From NCBI GenBank assembly GCA_947169265.1, contig CAMVPC010000006.1, forward strand, positions 1 to 64,000: a stretch of DNA of 64,000 bases. The letters are read 5' to 3'. Positions 9,080-17,724 of this stretch are shown in pieces (the first letter of the stretch is position 1; every line of letters starts with the position of its first letter). This DNA is from an uncultured Prevotellaceae bacterium. Lineage in GTDB: Bacteria > Bacteroidota > Bacteroidia > Bacteroidales > Muribaculaceae. Both the position numbers and the translations under genes were made by a program. Below the pieces are notes generated by a model. That model worked only from the letters and a program-made list of their open reading frames with translations, was not told where the DNA came from and did no database searches.

Positions 9080-9703
9080 GAAGAGGTTCTATTATTCAAC
9101 ACTTCTTGAAGTTTCGTGGTGAAGGCGCATAAACCCTCGGCGTCGCATGCCGGAGAACATTTGACGCGTGAAAAAATCCCGAAACGGGGTTTCTCGGCTA
9201 CAAAGATAACTTTTTTTTCTTAAAAAGGGTACTTTTTGGGGCAATGAATTGCGCCGAGAGCGAAAAAACGCCGGCGTCGCGAGTGGTGAGATGCCGGAGA
9301 TTAGTGGCAATTCCTACGTTTTTAACCATTTGGTAGGATATGTGATATATCCTCACATAATTGTTTTTATTGTCTTTATTGTTTGATTATCCCACTTGTC
9401 GTAAGGGCCTCTTTTACACATAGAGGACTTGTTTTTTTTTGATTAAAGAGGTGTAGAAGATGTAGAAGATGGTGATTTTGTAGGGTTTTGCGCGGGTGGG
9501 CTTGCGAGAGTCGAATATTTTTCTTTTCTTTGCAAAATCATTGGAAAAGCCCTCGGCCTCAAGATGATTTTTTCGGGTGACGAGGGTGTGCAATAAGTCT
9601 TAATAGCATGTATTTGCGTGACCGCGCCATTTTATGCGACCAAGACCGGCCACTGATAACCTAAAACAATTATTTATAAACAACTACAAAACCATTAACT
9701 TAA
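9080..9703. other. Intergenic region between divergent genes
   Basis: No gene is supported in these 624 bp. The region holds a minus-strand TATCTTTG at 9201-9208, which is a possible -7 for the 9079 lipoprotein; its -33 is poor and the leader would be about 115 nt. It also holds a 7-bp inverted repeat AGGATAT/ATATCCT at 9335-9353 in an AT-rich tract, and a short tandem GTAGAAGAT pair near 9452-9470. No canonical plus-strand promoter for the 9704 gene was found. Confidence 0.6.
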
Positions 9704-11095
9704 ATGATGAAAAGAATTACTCTCGCCGTGCTGGCTGCGGTAGCTTTCAGCTTTGCCGCCGGCGCTGCCCCAGTGAAGATTAAAGGTGTGTATAACAACA
9801 ACCGCTACGACGACTCCGAAGCCTTCCACAGCACCTATGTGGGTTATATCAGCAGTTTGAGCAAGTCCATCTTCATCGTCGACAACGGCCTCTACCTGAT
9901 GGAAGTGGACGAGAACACGGTGAGCGCGCCTGTGAAAGACCCGGCGGTGAACAAAAGCGATTTCTTTGTGAACGGCCAGTTTACCGACATTGACAAGGCC
10001 TTGTGGGCCAACAACTTCAACTTGATGCACGGCAATTCGGGCGCCGTGATGGCCAACAACGTCATCACGACGGTGATGTCGCGCGACACATCGGCCGAGG
10101 GCGTTGACTCGACCAACATCTTCGCCGTGCGTAAGTGGGACGCGACGACCGGCGCGCTCATCGGCGAGGCCAACAAGTACTACCCCGAGAAGGCCTGCCT
10201 GCAGTCGGCCGGCATGTGCCTCAACCCGGTTGACGGCAAGGTTTACGGACTGTTCTACCTCACGGCGCAGAATCTGCCCGACGAGATTTTGAACGACCCC
10301 GACTTCTTTGTCGACAGCGACGGTGACGCCACCAGTACCGACGCCGGTTTCAGCGTTTGCACCATCGATCTCGAGACGATGACCATCACGCCCATTACCC
10401 CGGGACTGTACTACGGCAACTACGTTACCTTCGCCATCAACAGTGAGGGTCGCGCTTTCGCGATGACCAGCGGCGGCACGGCCGGTTATGAGGACGAGGA
10501 CGGCAGGATGCGCGACATCGACGGCAACCTCACGGGTGCGACGCTGTGCGAGTTTGACCTCGCGACGGGGCTGATGCTCACCAAGCCCGCGACGTTCACC
10601 GACCCCGACACCGGCGAGACCTACACCGAGCAAGTGAGCCTCTATCCCGCCACGGGCTATAGCTCGCAAGTGTCGCGCCAGAGCGCCTGCTTCAGCAAGA
10701 AAGACCCGAGTAAGATGTACTGGAACGGTTTCTACAACAGCGGCAAGGGCTTCAACGAGAACGGCGTGTGGGCCAACCTTCCCGACAAGACGTGGCGAAC
10801 CAACGGCAAGTATGACACGGCGCTCTACGAAGTGGATGTGAACACCGGCGCGGCCAAGCGCATCGCGAAGATTACCGACCGTTACACCTTCTCGTGCATG
10901 TGGGTCGTCGAGGACGACGACGCCCTCCGCGGCGACGTCAACGGCGACGGACTCGTCAACGGTGCCGACGTCACCGCGCTCTACGCCCTGCTTCTTGATG
11001 GCGTGGTGCCCCTGGGTAACCCCGACGTGAACGAGGACAACAGCACCAACGGTGCCGATGTGACCGCCCTCTACGGTATCCTCCTGAGCGAGTAA
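9704..11095 (+). CDS. Secreted protein with two C-terminal dockerin-like repeats
   Basis: This 463-residue protein has a signal peptide ending near AAGA (residues 1-21). The body (about 25-405) alternates strands around aromatic and aspartate residues, for example GLYLMEVDENTVSAP and YALYEVDVNTGAAKRI, and looks like a beta-propeller of the kind seen in Bacteroidetes surface proteins. The C-terminus holds two dockerin-like calcium loops, RGDVNGDGLVNGADVTALYA and PDVNEDNSTNGADVTALYG, ending just before the stop. The overall plan matches that of the 47463-49592 protein. No enzyme motif was found. A strong terminator follows at 11125-11167. Confidence 0.82.
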   Translation: MMKRITLAVLAAVAFSFAAGAAPVKIKGVYNNNRYDDSEAFHSTYVGYISSLSKSIFIVDNGLYLMEVDENTVSAPVKDPAVNKSDFFVNGQFTDIDKALWANNFNLMHGNSGAVMANNVITTVMSRDTSAEGVDSTNIFAVRKWDATTGALIGEANKYYPEKACLQSAGMCLNPVDGKVYGLFYLTAQNLPDEILNDPDFFVDSDGDATSTDAGFSVCTIDLETMTITPITPGLYYGNYVTFAINSEGRAFAMTSGGTAGYEDEDGRMRDIDGNLTGATLCEFDLATGLMLTKPATFTDPDTGETYTEQVSLYPATGYSSQVSRQSACFSKKDPSKMYWNGFYNSGKGFNENGVWANLPDKTWRTNGKYDTALYEVDVNTGAAKRIAKITDRYTFSCMWVVEDDDALRGDVNGDGLVNGADVTALYALLLDGVVPLGNPDVNEDNSTNGADVTALYGILLSE

Positions 11096-11124
11096 AACAT
11101 CCCTCAGCAGGAACACGATACACG

Positions 11125-11167
11125 ACCCCGCATCGACGCAGTCAGGCGTCGGGGCGGGGCCGTTTTT
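11125..11167 (+). terminator. Rho-independent terminator
   Basis: A GC-rich hairpin (CCCCGCATCGACGC pairing, with a small bulge, to GCGTCGGGGCGGGG) is followed by TTTTT. It lies 30 bp after the stop of the dockerin protein gene. Confidence 0.8.
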
Positions 11168-11250
11168 CTGCCTTTCGCTGTGGTTAAACTTTGTTAACGG
11201 GTGTTTACATTTCGGCGTTTTTTTCGTTTTATTGGCAAAGAGAAATTGGA

Positions 11251-11766
11251 ATGGAGCAAAGTGAATTTGAGCGAAATGCCCCGCTGTGGCGTGAATTGGC
11301 CTACGAGACAGGGCTGGCGTATGGCGCCGACCCCGACGAGGCCGAGGATGTCGCTCAGGACACATTGCTGAAACTGTGGGCGCTGCACGACGAGCTTGAA
11401 CGATACCGGTCGCTGACGGGACTGACGCGGGTGATAGCGCGCAACCTGACTGTCGACCTTCACCGCAACAGGAGAACCATCCGTCTTGACGAGGTGCCGC
11501 GCGACTTGCCGGCCTATGACAGGACAGCCGACAGTAACCTCATCAGCCGGGAAGAGGAGACCTCTCTTCAACAACGGTTGTCGCGGCTGCCCGCGCGGCA
11601 GCACCAAGTGCTGATGATGCGACAGGTGGAGCATCGCAGCTACAAGGAGATTGCCGCTCTGCTGGGCATCGAGGTGAGTTCGGCCAAGGTGCTGCTGTCG
11701 CGGGCGAGAAAATGGATGCTGAATCAATGTATAATGCAAGAAGGCTTGTTTACTGATGAAAGATGA
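11251..11766 (+). CDS. ECF-type RNA polymerase sigma factor
   Basis: This 171-residue sigma-70 family factor has region 2 at about residues 10-75, with ADPDEAEDVAQDTLLKLW and a promoter-melting segment containing RVIARNLTVDLHRN. Region 4 is at about 105-160, with LPARQHQVLMMRQVEHRS and the helix-turn-helix YKEIAALLGIEVSSAKVLLS. I chose the ATG at 11251, since the longer reading starts at a TTG (11191) and adds hydrophobic non-family sequence. The next gene begins 11 bp before its stop, so translation is probably coupled. By analogy with other Bacteroidales ECF units, the downstream membrane protein should be its anti-sigma factor. Confidence 0.9.
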   Translation: MEQSEFERNAPLWRELAYETGLAYGADPDEAEDVAQDTLLKLWALHDELERYRSLTGLTRVIARNLTVDLHRNRRTIRLDEVPRDLPAYDRTADSNLISREEETSLQQRLSRLPARQHQVLMMRQVEHRSYKEIAALLGIEVSSAKVLLSRARKWMLNQCIMQEGLFTDER

Positions 11767-12424
11767 ACGAAAACATATCGAGGAACTGCTGAGGCGGTTT
11801 ATGGAGGGCGAGACGACGCTTGACGAGGAGCGCCTGCTGGGCGACTGGCTGCGCACGCATGAGGTGGACGACTCGCTGAAGCCTTACCGGCGCATGTTCG
11901 CCGCCTTTGATGCGGGACTGCCGTTACCCGCCGCGCCACCGCGGGAAAGAGGAGGAGAAATGCCGAAACGTGCACGCCGTGCCCGGTGGCGTCAGGTCGC
12001 GGCCGCGGTTGTGGCGGCGCTGCTGGCGCTGGGCGGCATTTGGCTGGCGAAACGGCCCACCATATCGGCCGACAAGCCGCCTGTAGCGGAACGGAAGTCG
12101 CCCAAGCCCGTTGTCGCCACCCCCATTGAGGATGACGACATGCGACCGGCACTTGCCGAGAACCGGCATGAAACCGACAAACCGGCGGCACCCGTTGCCG
12201 TAGCGAGCACAAAGGCGAAGGCGGCGAGCGAAAAGCCCCGGGCCGCGGTGTCAACCCAAAAACAAGACAGCATAGAGGTGACGCGCACCGAGGGCGACCT
12301 GGAACTTGCCGAAAGCGAGTTCCTCGCCGAGCAACAAGAATTGGAACGGCAGCTGCAAGAGTTGCAGCGGCAACGCTTGACCATGCGAAGCGGCTGGCAC
12401 TACACGTCGCTGCCTTGCGAATAG
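11756..12424 (+). CDS. Probable anti-sigma factor (single-pass membrane protein)
   Basis: This 222-residue protein has a short cytoplasmic N-terminal domain (about 1-75, with HIEELLRRFMEGETTLDEER). One membrane segment follows at about 80-98 (VAAAVVAALLALGGIWLA) after a basic stretch. The tail is extracytoplasmic: lysine/alanine/proline-rich, then a glutamate- and glutamine-rich coiled coil (about 180-212). The opening acidic helical repeat is typical of Bacteroidetes ECF partners annotated as hypothetical or anti-sigma. No zinc-binding HxxxCxxC motif is present. It overlaps the sigma gene by 11 bp. The anti-sigma role is inferred from position and topology. Confidence 0.78.
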   Translation: MKDERKHIEELLRRFMEGETTLDEERLLGDWLRTHEVDDSLKPYRRMFAAFDAGLPLPAAPPRERGGEMPKRARRARWRQVAAAVVAALLALGGIWLAKRPTISADKPPVAERKSPKPVVATPIEDDDMRPALAENRHETDKPAAPVAVASTKAKAASEKPRAAVSTQKQDSIEVTRTEGDLELAESEFLAEQQELERQLQELQRQRLTMRSGWHYTSLPCE

Positions 12425-12500
12425 AGATGGCATCACCGCCTGACCATCAAAAAAGTGACTTATACAATAAAACCAATAATTACTCAAACCGTAACGAACA

Positions 12501-13508
12501 ATGAAAAAGACAGTCATGTTAGCGCTGACGGCGATGATGGCCGTCACGGCAATGGCACAGCCCCAAGTGCAGAACGCTTTCGAGACGTTGAAGCGTAGTG
12601 GCTTTGTGAGCGCTCGGCGCACGAACCACAATTGGGGCGACAATGGTGAGCGCACAGGTCTGCTCGAGATTTATGAGTTCACGACAAGCACCTCGGCTGA
12701 CCGCCGTGTGGTGCGGGAGTTGATCAACGCTTTCGCCACTGACAGCGAGGACGCCTACAGCTATGTGTCGCACCAGGCGGGCGAGGAGCGGCAACGTTAT
12801 GCCATCTATTATGACCGCGAAAACAGCGAGACGATAGGTCGCAACAAGGATGACAACTATGTGCTGCTCAATGTGATGGACCCCGACGACGCCACCAACA
12901 CCTACCGCTATTGCTACGCCCTGGAATGGCGCGACACCGATGGCGGGCAGTTGAAAGGGCGCGCCTTGAAGACCTACGCCCCCAAGCCCGCCAAGTCGAG
13001 CAAGTCGTTCGCGTGGCGCTCCGGCGATCGGAAATTGGGAAGCATCAACATTCCGCAAGGCGACGGCACGAGTTACACGCTGGAGCTGGACAGCCTGCTG
13101 GGCGGCGTGCTTGACAAAACGTTCGAGGGTCTCGGCAAACTTGAGCGTATAGAAGATTTGGGCGATTTGGCGGATAATTTGGGTGATTTGCAGGGCTTGC
13201 AGGACTTAAAGGACCGCATCGTGGTGTTGTCGAATGACGACCCCGGCGAACTCGCCAACGATGTGGAGTGGCTCACCTCGTTCAATCACTACCGTAACGC
13301 GTTCAAGCGTGCCGCGGCAAAAGAGAGCAGCACGATGGCATCCTATGCGACCTCGATATTGAAGCTGTGCAAGAACGCGAAAAAGGCGCGTCTCACCGAG
13401 GGCGAACTGAACTTGTGCCGCAAGAGCATCAAGGAAATGCAGAAGATGACCAAAGACAGCTTTGTGAAAGGGCTGCTCGATGAGGCGATAGCGAATTTGC
13501 GCGAATAG
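12501..13508 (+). CDS. Exported protein of the ECF sigma operon
   Basis: This 335-residue protein has a signal peptide (MKKTVMLALTAMMAVTAMA). The mature N-terminal half (about 20-160) is an alpha/beta domain with ENAFETLKRSGFVS-like and YYDRENSETIGRNKDDNYVL-like segments. It resembles small Bacteroidetes domains that travel with ECF sigma factors, but I cannot name the family. The C-terminal part is helical and lysine/leucine-rich, with a short degenerate run IEDLGDLADNLGDLQGLQDL at about 215-240. It starts 76 bp after the anti-sigma gene on the same strand. The role is unknown; a target or stress sensor of the sigma unit is a guess. Confidence 0.75.
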   Translation: MKKTVMLALTAMMAVTAMAQPQVQNAFETLKRSGFVSARRTNHNWGDNGERTGLLEIYEFTTSTSADRRVVRELINAFATDSEDAYSYVSHQAGEERQRYAIYYDRENSETIGRNKDDNYVLLNVMDPDDATNTYRYCYALEWRDTDGGQLKGRALKTYAPKPAKSSKSFAWRSGDRKLGSINIPQGDGTSYTLELDSLLGGVLDKTFEGLGKLERIEDLGDLADNLGDLQGLQDLKDRIVVLSNDDPGELANDVEWLTSFNHYRNAFKRAAAKESSTMASYATSILKLCKNAKKARLTEGELNLCRKSIKEMQKMTKDSFVKGLLDEAIANLRE

Positions 13509-13714
13509 CGAATTTCCACTATCGGGGTGGGGCTTCTTTTTTGATTTGCGGCGCGCCTGACGTGGCCGCAAAGGCGCGCTGTGTCGCCAATCAAGCCAAA
13601 AACACAATCCTCACAATAACATTTTTTTATGATAGGGCCCACTTGAGTGTCGGCGGCACATGTGAATGTGTTGCCGGCGCGTTTTTCGGTAAAAAAGGCG
13701 AAAAGGCGATTTTT

Positions 13715-13746
13715 TTTGGCGGTTCCAACTTTTTTGTTTATTTTTG
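13715..13746 (+). promoter_or_regulatory. Promoter of the BspA-like/dockerin gene
   Basis: A -33 TTTG (13715-13718), a 20-nt spacer and a -7 TATTTTTG (13739-13746) fit the Bacteroidetes consensus. The predicted start site near 13753 leaves a leader of about 32 nt to the ATG at 13785, which supports that start. Confidence 0.7.
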
Positions 13747-13784
13747 TAGGTTTTAAAGACGTAATCACGAAAATCAATACAGTC

Positions 13785-15797
13785 ATGATAAAGATAAAGA
13801 AAGTAATGATGGCGCTTGCGCTAATAGTAGCCGCGGCGCCGGTGGCCTCGGCCATTGAGGTGAACGTGACAGCCGGCGAGCTGGCCAATGCCGTGACCGA
13901 CCTCACCGTGAGTGAACTCACTGTGACCGGAACGCTCGACGCGCGCGATTTCCACTTCATCGCCCACAACCTGACGCAGCTGCGTCGCATCGACATGAGC
14001 GGCGCGACCATCGTCGCCCATCGCGCCGACGAGGCGCTCTTTGCCGGGCAAATCGATTATCCGGCCAACGAGCTGCCGCAGTTCGCCTTCTTCGGCATGC
14101 CATTGCAGCGAGTGGTGCTTCCGTCGGGTCTCAAGACGGTGGGCCGCGCGGCCCTCTCGGCCACCGCGGTGACGAGCCTCACGCTGCCCGCGGGGCTCGA
14201 CTCGATAGGCGCTTACGCCTTTAGCTCGTGTGCGGCCCTCACGCAGGTGAGCGTGCCGGCGAGCGTGCGCGTTGTGGAGCGCGGCGCTTGGGCCCGTTGC
14301 GGCAACCTCACCACGGCTACGATAAATCCGTCGAGCGCTCTCGACATTCCCGCCGACGCCTTCATGGACTGCGCCAAGCTCGCCACGGTGAACTTGGGCG
14401 CGCGGGTGACGGTGATTGGCGACAACGCCTTTGGCGGCTGCAAGGCCCTCAAAAGTGTGGCCCTGGCCACGGGTAGTCAACTGATAGCCGTGGGGGAAGG
14501 CGCGTTCGCGCGCTCCGGGCTCACGACCATCGAATTCCTGCGCAACGCTCACGTGCAGCGCATCGGCCGTTGGGCTTTTGCCAACGCCGAGCTCGTGGCG
14601 GCCAATGTGCCCGGCGGCGTGCTGACGTTGGGCGACGGAGCCTTCTTCTATAACACCACGCTCACCGGCGCCAGTCTGCCGTCGCTGTCGGCCGTTCCCG
14701 CCTACGCCTTTGCCGGCGCCGAGCACGTGAACGCGCCCGAGATTATTCCCTCCGGGGCGACGCGGGTGGGCGACTACGCTTTCTACAACTGGGGCGGCAC
14801 CCGCTTCGTCATCCCCGACAAGGTGACTTATATCGGCACTCAAGCTATGGCCGGAATGACCGCGCTGCAAGAGATTGAGGCCAAGCCCGCGACGGTGCCC
14901 TCGCTGGGCGACGAGGTGTGGGCCGGCGTGCCGCAGTCATGTGTCAAGCTCAAGGTGCCGCAGGGCACCGACGCCAACTATAAGGCGGCCGCGCAGTGGA
15001 AGGAATTCCTCATCGAGGCCGAGACTCACCTGCGCGGCGACGTCAATGGTGACGGATATGTCAACGGTACCGACGTGACAGCGCTCTACAACGTGGTGCT
15101 GGAAATCAACATGACGCACTACCCGCGTGCCGATGTCAACGGCGACGGCAGCGTGAACGGCGCCGATATCACCGCGCTCTACAATATCTTGCTGGGAATA
15201 TCGAGCGGCATCGCGCCCGCGCAGTCGCCGCGCAGCCGCGTCAGCCGTGACGTGCTCGGGGCGCAAGCCGTGACGCTGTTGCCCGGCGGCGAAGCCACGC
15301 TCGCGCTCAACCTCGCCAACGGCACGCCTTACACGGCCTTCCAGTTCGATATCACGCTACCCGCGGGCGTCGAAGTGGCCGGCATGACGCTGGGCGAGCG
15401 CGCCGGCGGCATGGCGATGGGCTTCAACGAGATTAGCGACGGCGTTTACCGCGTGCTCGCCTTCTCGTCGTCGCTCGCCACGATGCGCGGCACCGACGGC
15501 ACTGTGCTTCACGTCACGTTGCGGGCCGACGACACCTTTGCCGGCGGCGAGGCGCAAGCCACTCAAATCCTGATGGTCGAGACCGACGAGACGAGCAACT
15601 GGCTCGCCGACTTCAACGTGAGGCTCGACAGCACCACCGCCATCGAGCAAATCGACGCCGACGCCACGCAAGGTCCGGTCGATGTCTACAATCTGCAAGG
15701 CCAGCTGGTGCGCAGTCGCGTCGACGCCGCGGTGGCCACGCAAGGCCTGCCAGCCGGTACCTACATTGTGGGCCACAAGAAAGTGATTGTGAGATAA
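13785..15797 (+). CDS. BspA-type LRR protein with dockerin pair, cohesin-like domain and sorting tail
   Basis: This 670-residue surface protein has several parts. The signal peptide covers residues 1-23. BspA/TpLRR (LRR_5) repeats follow at about 90-370, with units such as IGAYAFSSCAALTQVSVP and IGDNAFGGCKALKSVAL. Two dockerin-like repeats (RGDVNGDGYVNGTDVTALYN and RADVNGDGSVNGADITALYN) lie at about 416-470. A cohesin-like beta-sandwich lies at about 490-610 (PYTAFQFDITLPAGVEV, VLHVTLRADD). The end (about 630-670; VYNLQGQLVRS, LPAGTYIVGHKKVIV) fits a type IX-secretion-like C-terminal domain. The ATG at 13785 is preferred over the longer frame because signal peptide and promoter agree with it. 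BspA proteins often bind host proteins or other cells; the ligand here is unknown. Confidence 0.85.
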   Translation: MIKIKKVMMALALIVAAAPVASAIEVNVTAGELANAVTDLTVSELTVTGTLDARDFHFIAHNLTQLRRIDMSGATIVAHRADEALFAGQIDYPANELPQFAFFGMPLQRVVLPSGLKTVGRAALSATAVTSLTLPAGLDSIGAYAFSSCAALTQVSVPASVRVVERGAWARCGNLTTATINPSSALDIPADAFMDCAKLATVNLGARVTVIGDNAFGGCKALKSVALATGSQLIAVGEGAFARSGLTTIEFLRNAHVQRIGRWAFANAELVAANVPGGVLTLGDGAFFYNTTLTGASLPSLSAVPAYAFAGAEHVNAPEIIPSGATRVGDYAFYNWGGTRFVIPDKVTYIGTQAMAGMTALQEIEAKPATVPSLGDEVWAGVPQSCVKLKVPQGTDANYKAAAQWKEFLIEAETHLRGDVNGDGYVNGTDVTALYNVVLEINMTHYPRADVNGDGSVNGADITALYNILLGISSGIAPAQSPRSRVSRDVLGAQAVTLLPGGEATLALNLANGTPYTAFQFDITLPAGVEVAGMTLGERAGGMAMGFNEISDGVYRVLAFSSSLATMRGTDGTVLHVTLRADDTFAGGEAQATQILMVETDETSNWLADFNVRLDSTTAIEQIDADATQGPVDVYNLQGQLVRSRVDAAVATQGLPAGTYIVGHKKVIVR

Positions 15798-15817
15798 CCC
15801 CGGAATAAAGTCAATAC

Positions 15818-15838
15818 AGTTCGAGGCGCAGTCTCGAG
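15818..15838 (-). repeat. Dispersed palindromic repeat, copy C (core only)
   Basis: Read on the minus strand, this 21-bp element matches the core of copies A and B at 19 of 21 positions. It lies between the BspA-like/dockerin gene and argS. Confidence 0.6.
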
Positions 15839-15863
15839 AAAAAATAAACCCTAAGCTATAAAA

Positions 15864-17648
15864 ATGTCGATAGAACAAATCATTTCTCAAGCCACGGCGC
15901 AGGCCGTGGCCCAGCTCTACGGCGCCGAGTTTCCCGCCGAAAAAATCAACCCTCAAACCACACGCAAGGAATTTGAAGGCAACTTCACCGTGATGGTCTT
16001 CCCCTTCCTCAAAGCGTCGCGCAAGGCGCCCGAGGCGACGGCGCAGGAAATAGGCCAATACCTCGTTGAGCACTGCGAGGCCGTGGAGAAATTCAACGTC
16101 ATCAAGGGATTCCTCAATATCACCATCGCGCCGGCTTACTGGGCCGGCGTGCTTGAGCGCATTTGTGACACGGCCGACTACGGTTTCAAGCCCGTGACGC
16201 CCGACAGCGACCTCGTCATGATTGAGTATTCGTCGCCCAACACCAACAAGCCGCTCCACCTGGGGCACGTGCGCAACAACCTGCTCGGTTACAGCCTGGC
16301 GCAAATCATGAAAGCTTGCGGACACAAGGTGGTGAAAACCAACATCGTCAATGACCGCGGCATCCACATCTGCAAGTCGATGCTCGCTTGGCTCAAGTGG
16401 GGCGACGGTATCACGCCCGAGAAGGCCGGCAAGAAAGGCGACCACCTCATCGGCGACTTCTACGTGCTCTTCGACAAGCACTACAAGGCCGAAATCAAGG
16501 AAATCGCCGCGCGCGACGGCATCGACGAGGAAGCGGCCGAAAAGCGTTCCACGCTCATGGCCGAGGCCCGCGAGATGCTCAAGAAATGGGAAGACGGCGA
16601 CGCCGAGGTGCGTCGACTGTGGGCCATGATGAACGAGTGGGTCTATGCCGGGTTCGATGAGACCTACAAACGCATGGGTGTCGACTTCGACAAGATTTAC
16701 TACGAGAGCAATACCTACCTTGAGGGCAAGGAAAAAGTGGAGGAGGGTCTCGCCAAGGGAATCTTCTACCGCAAGGACGACGGCAGCGTGTGGGCCGACC
16801 TCACGCCCGACGGCCTCGACCACAAGTTGCTGTTGCGCAGCGACGGCACCAGCGTTTATATGACGCAAGACATAGGCACGGCCAAGCTGCGCTATCAGGA
16901 TTACCCCATCGACAAGATGATCTATGTGGTGGGCAACGAGCAAAACTATCACTTCCAGGTGCTTTCGCTGTTGCTCGACAAGCTCGGTTTCAAGTGGGGT
17001 AAGGACCTGATACACTTCTCTTACGGCATGGTGGAGCTGCCCAACGGCAAAATGAAGTCGCGCGAGGGTACCGTTGTCGACGCCGACGACCTCATGGACA
17101 AGATGGTGGCCGACGCCGCCGCCATGAGTGGCGATAGGCTGGGCGACCTGAGCGATGACGAGCGTGACAAAGTGGCAGAAATTATCGGCATGGGTGCGCT
17201 TAAGTACTTCATTCTCAAGGTTGACCCGCGCAAGAACATGCTCTTCAACCCCGAGGAGTCAATCGACTTCAACGGCAATACGGGGCCGTTCGTGCAATAC
17301 ACTTACGCGCGCATCCGCTCGCTGCTGCGCAAGGCTCACGACGCCGCGCTCGAGCCCGCGCTCACCGGCAACGCCGTGCCCAACGACAAGGAAGTGGCCC
17401 TCATCCAGCGTCTTGCCGACTTCCCCGCCACCGTGACCGAGGCGGGCCGCAGCTACAGTCCGGCGCAAATCGCCAACTATGTCTATGACCTGGCCAAGGA
17501 ATACAACCAGTATTACCACGACTGCCCCATCCTCAAGGAAAGCGACAAAGCCGCCGCGGCCATGCGCCTGGCCTTGTCGCGTGCGGTGGCCGATGTTATC
17601 GCCCGCGGGTTCTCGCTGCTGGGCATCGAAGTGCCCGAGCGAATGTAA
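15864..17648 (+). CDS. argS: Arginyl-tRNA synthetase
   Basis: This class I synthetase charges tRNA-Arg with arginine. The 594-residue protein has the N-terminal Add-1 domain (1-115), and the HIGH-type motif in the form HLGHV after SSPNTNKPL (about 130-140). The KMSKS region, typically degenerate in ArgS, appears as GKMKSREGTVVD (about 395). The anticodon-binding DALR domain forms the C-terminus (about 470-594), ending LLGIEVPERM. Length and order are normal. It lies 66 bp downstream of the BspA-like gene, with one copy of a dispersed palindromic repeat in the gap, so it may have its own promoter, though none is obvious. Confidence 0.97.
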   Translation: MSIEQIISQATAQAVAQLYGAEFPAEKINPQTTRKEFEGNFTVMVFPFLKASRKAPEATAQEIGQYLVEHCEAVEKFNVIKGFLNITIAPAYWAGVLERICDTADYGFKPVTPDSDLVMIEYSSPNTNKPLHLGHVRNNLLGYSLAQIMKACGHKVVKTNIVNDRGIHICKSMLAWLKWGDGITPEKAGKKGDHLIGDFYVLFDKHYKAEIKEIAARDGIDEEAAEKRSTLMAEAREMLKKWEDGDAEVRRLWAMMNEWVYAGFDETYKRMGVDFDKIYYESNTYLEGKEKVEEGLAKGIFYRKDDGSVWADLTPDGLDHKLLLRSDGTSVYMTQDIGTAKLRYQDYPIDKMIYVVGNEQNYHFQVLSLLLDKLGFKWGKDLIHFSYGMVELPNGKMKSREGTVVDADDLMDKMVADAAAMSGDRLGDLSDDERDKVAEIIGMGALKYFILKVDPRKNMLFNPEESIDFNGNTGPFVQYTYARIRSLLRKAHDAALEPALTGNAVPNDKEVALIQRLADFPATVTEAGRSYSPAQIANYVYDLAKEYNQYYHDCPILKESDKAAAAMRLALSRAVADVIARGFSLLGIEVPERM

Positions 17649-17659
17649 TCGCCACGAGT

Positions 17660-17676
17660 TTGGCACGAAATTTGCA
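17660..17676 (+). promoter_or_regulatory. Consensus sigma-54 promoter
   Basis: The site reads TTGGCACG, then A, AAT, TTGC, A. That is an exact match to the sigma-54 (RpoN) consensus YTGGCACGrNNNTTGCW. The invariant GG (17662-17663) and GC (17674-17675) are separated by the required 10 bp. The predicted start site near 17687 lies about 38 nt before the ATG of the Bax-inhibitor-1 gene at 17725. No primary-sigma promoter is visible in the same gap. Confidence 0.7.
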
Positions 17677-17724
17677 GTATGATGCTTCAAGAATACTATA
17701 AACCTCTTTAATTTTAATAAGACA

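Noticed and set aside
9695..11365. 556-residue minus-strand frame
   Set aside because: It spans the dockerin protein, the terminator and the start of the sigma gene in antisense, with arginine-rich ends. It is not a credible gene.
15357..17015. 552-residue open frame antisense to argS
   Set aside because: argS is certain from its motifs. The antisense product has shadow composition and no motif.
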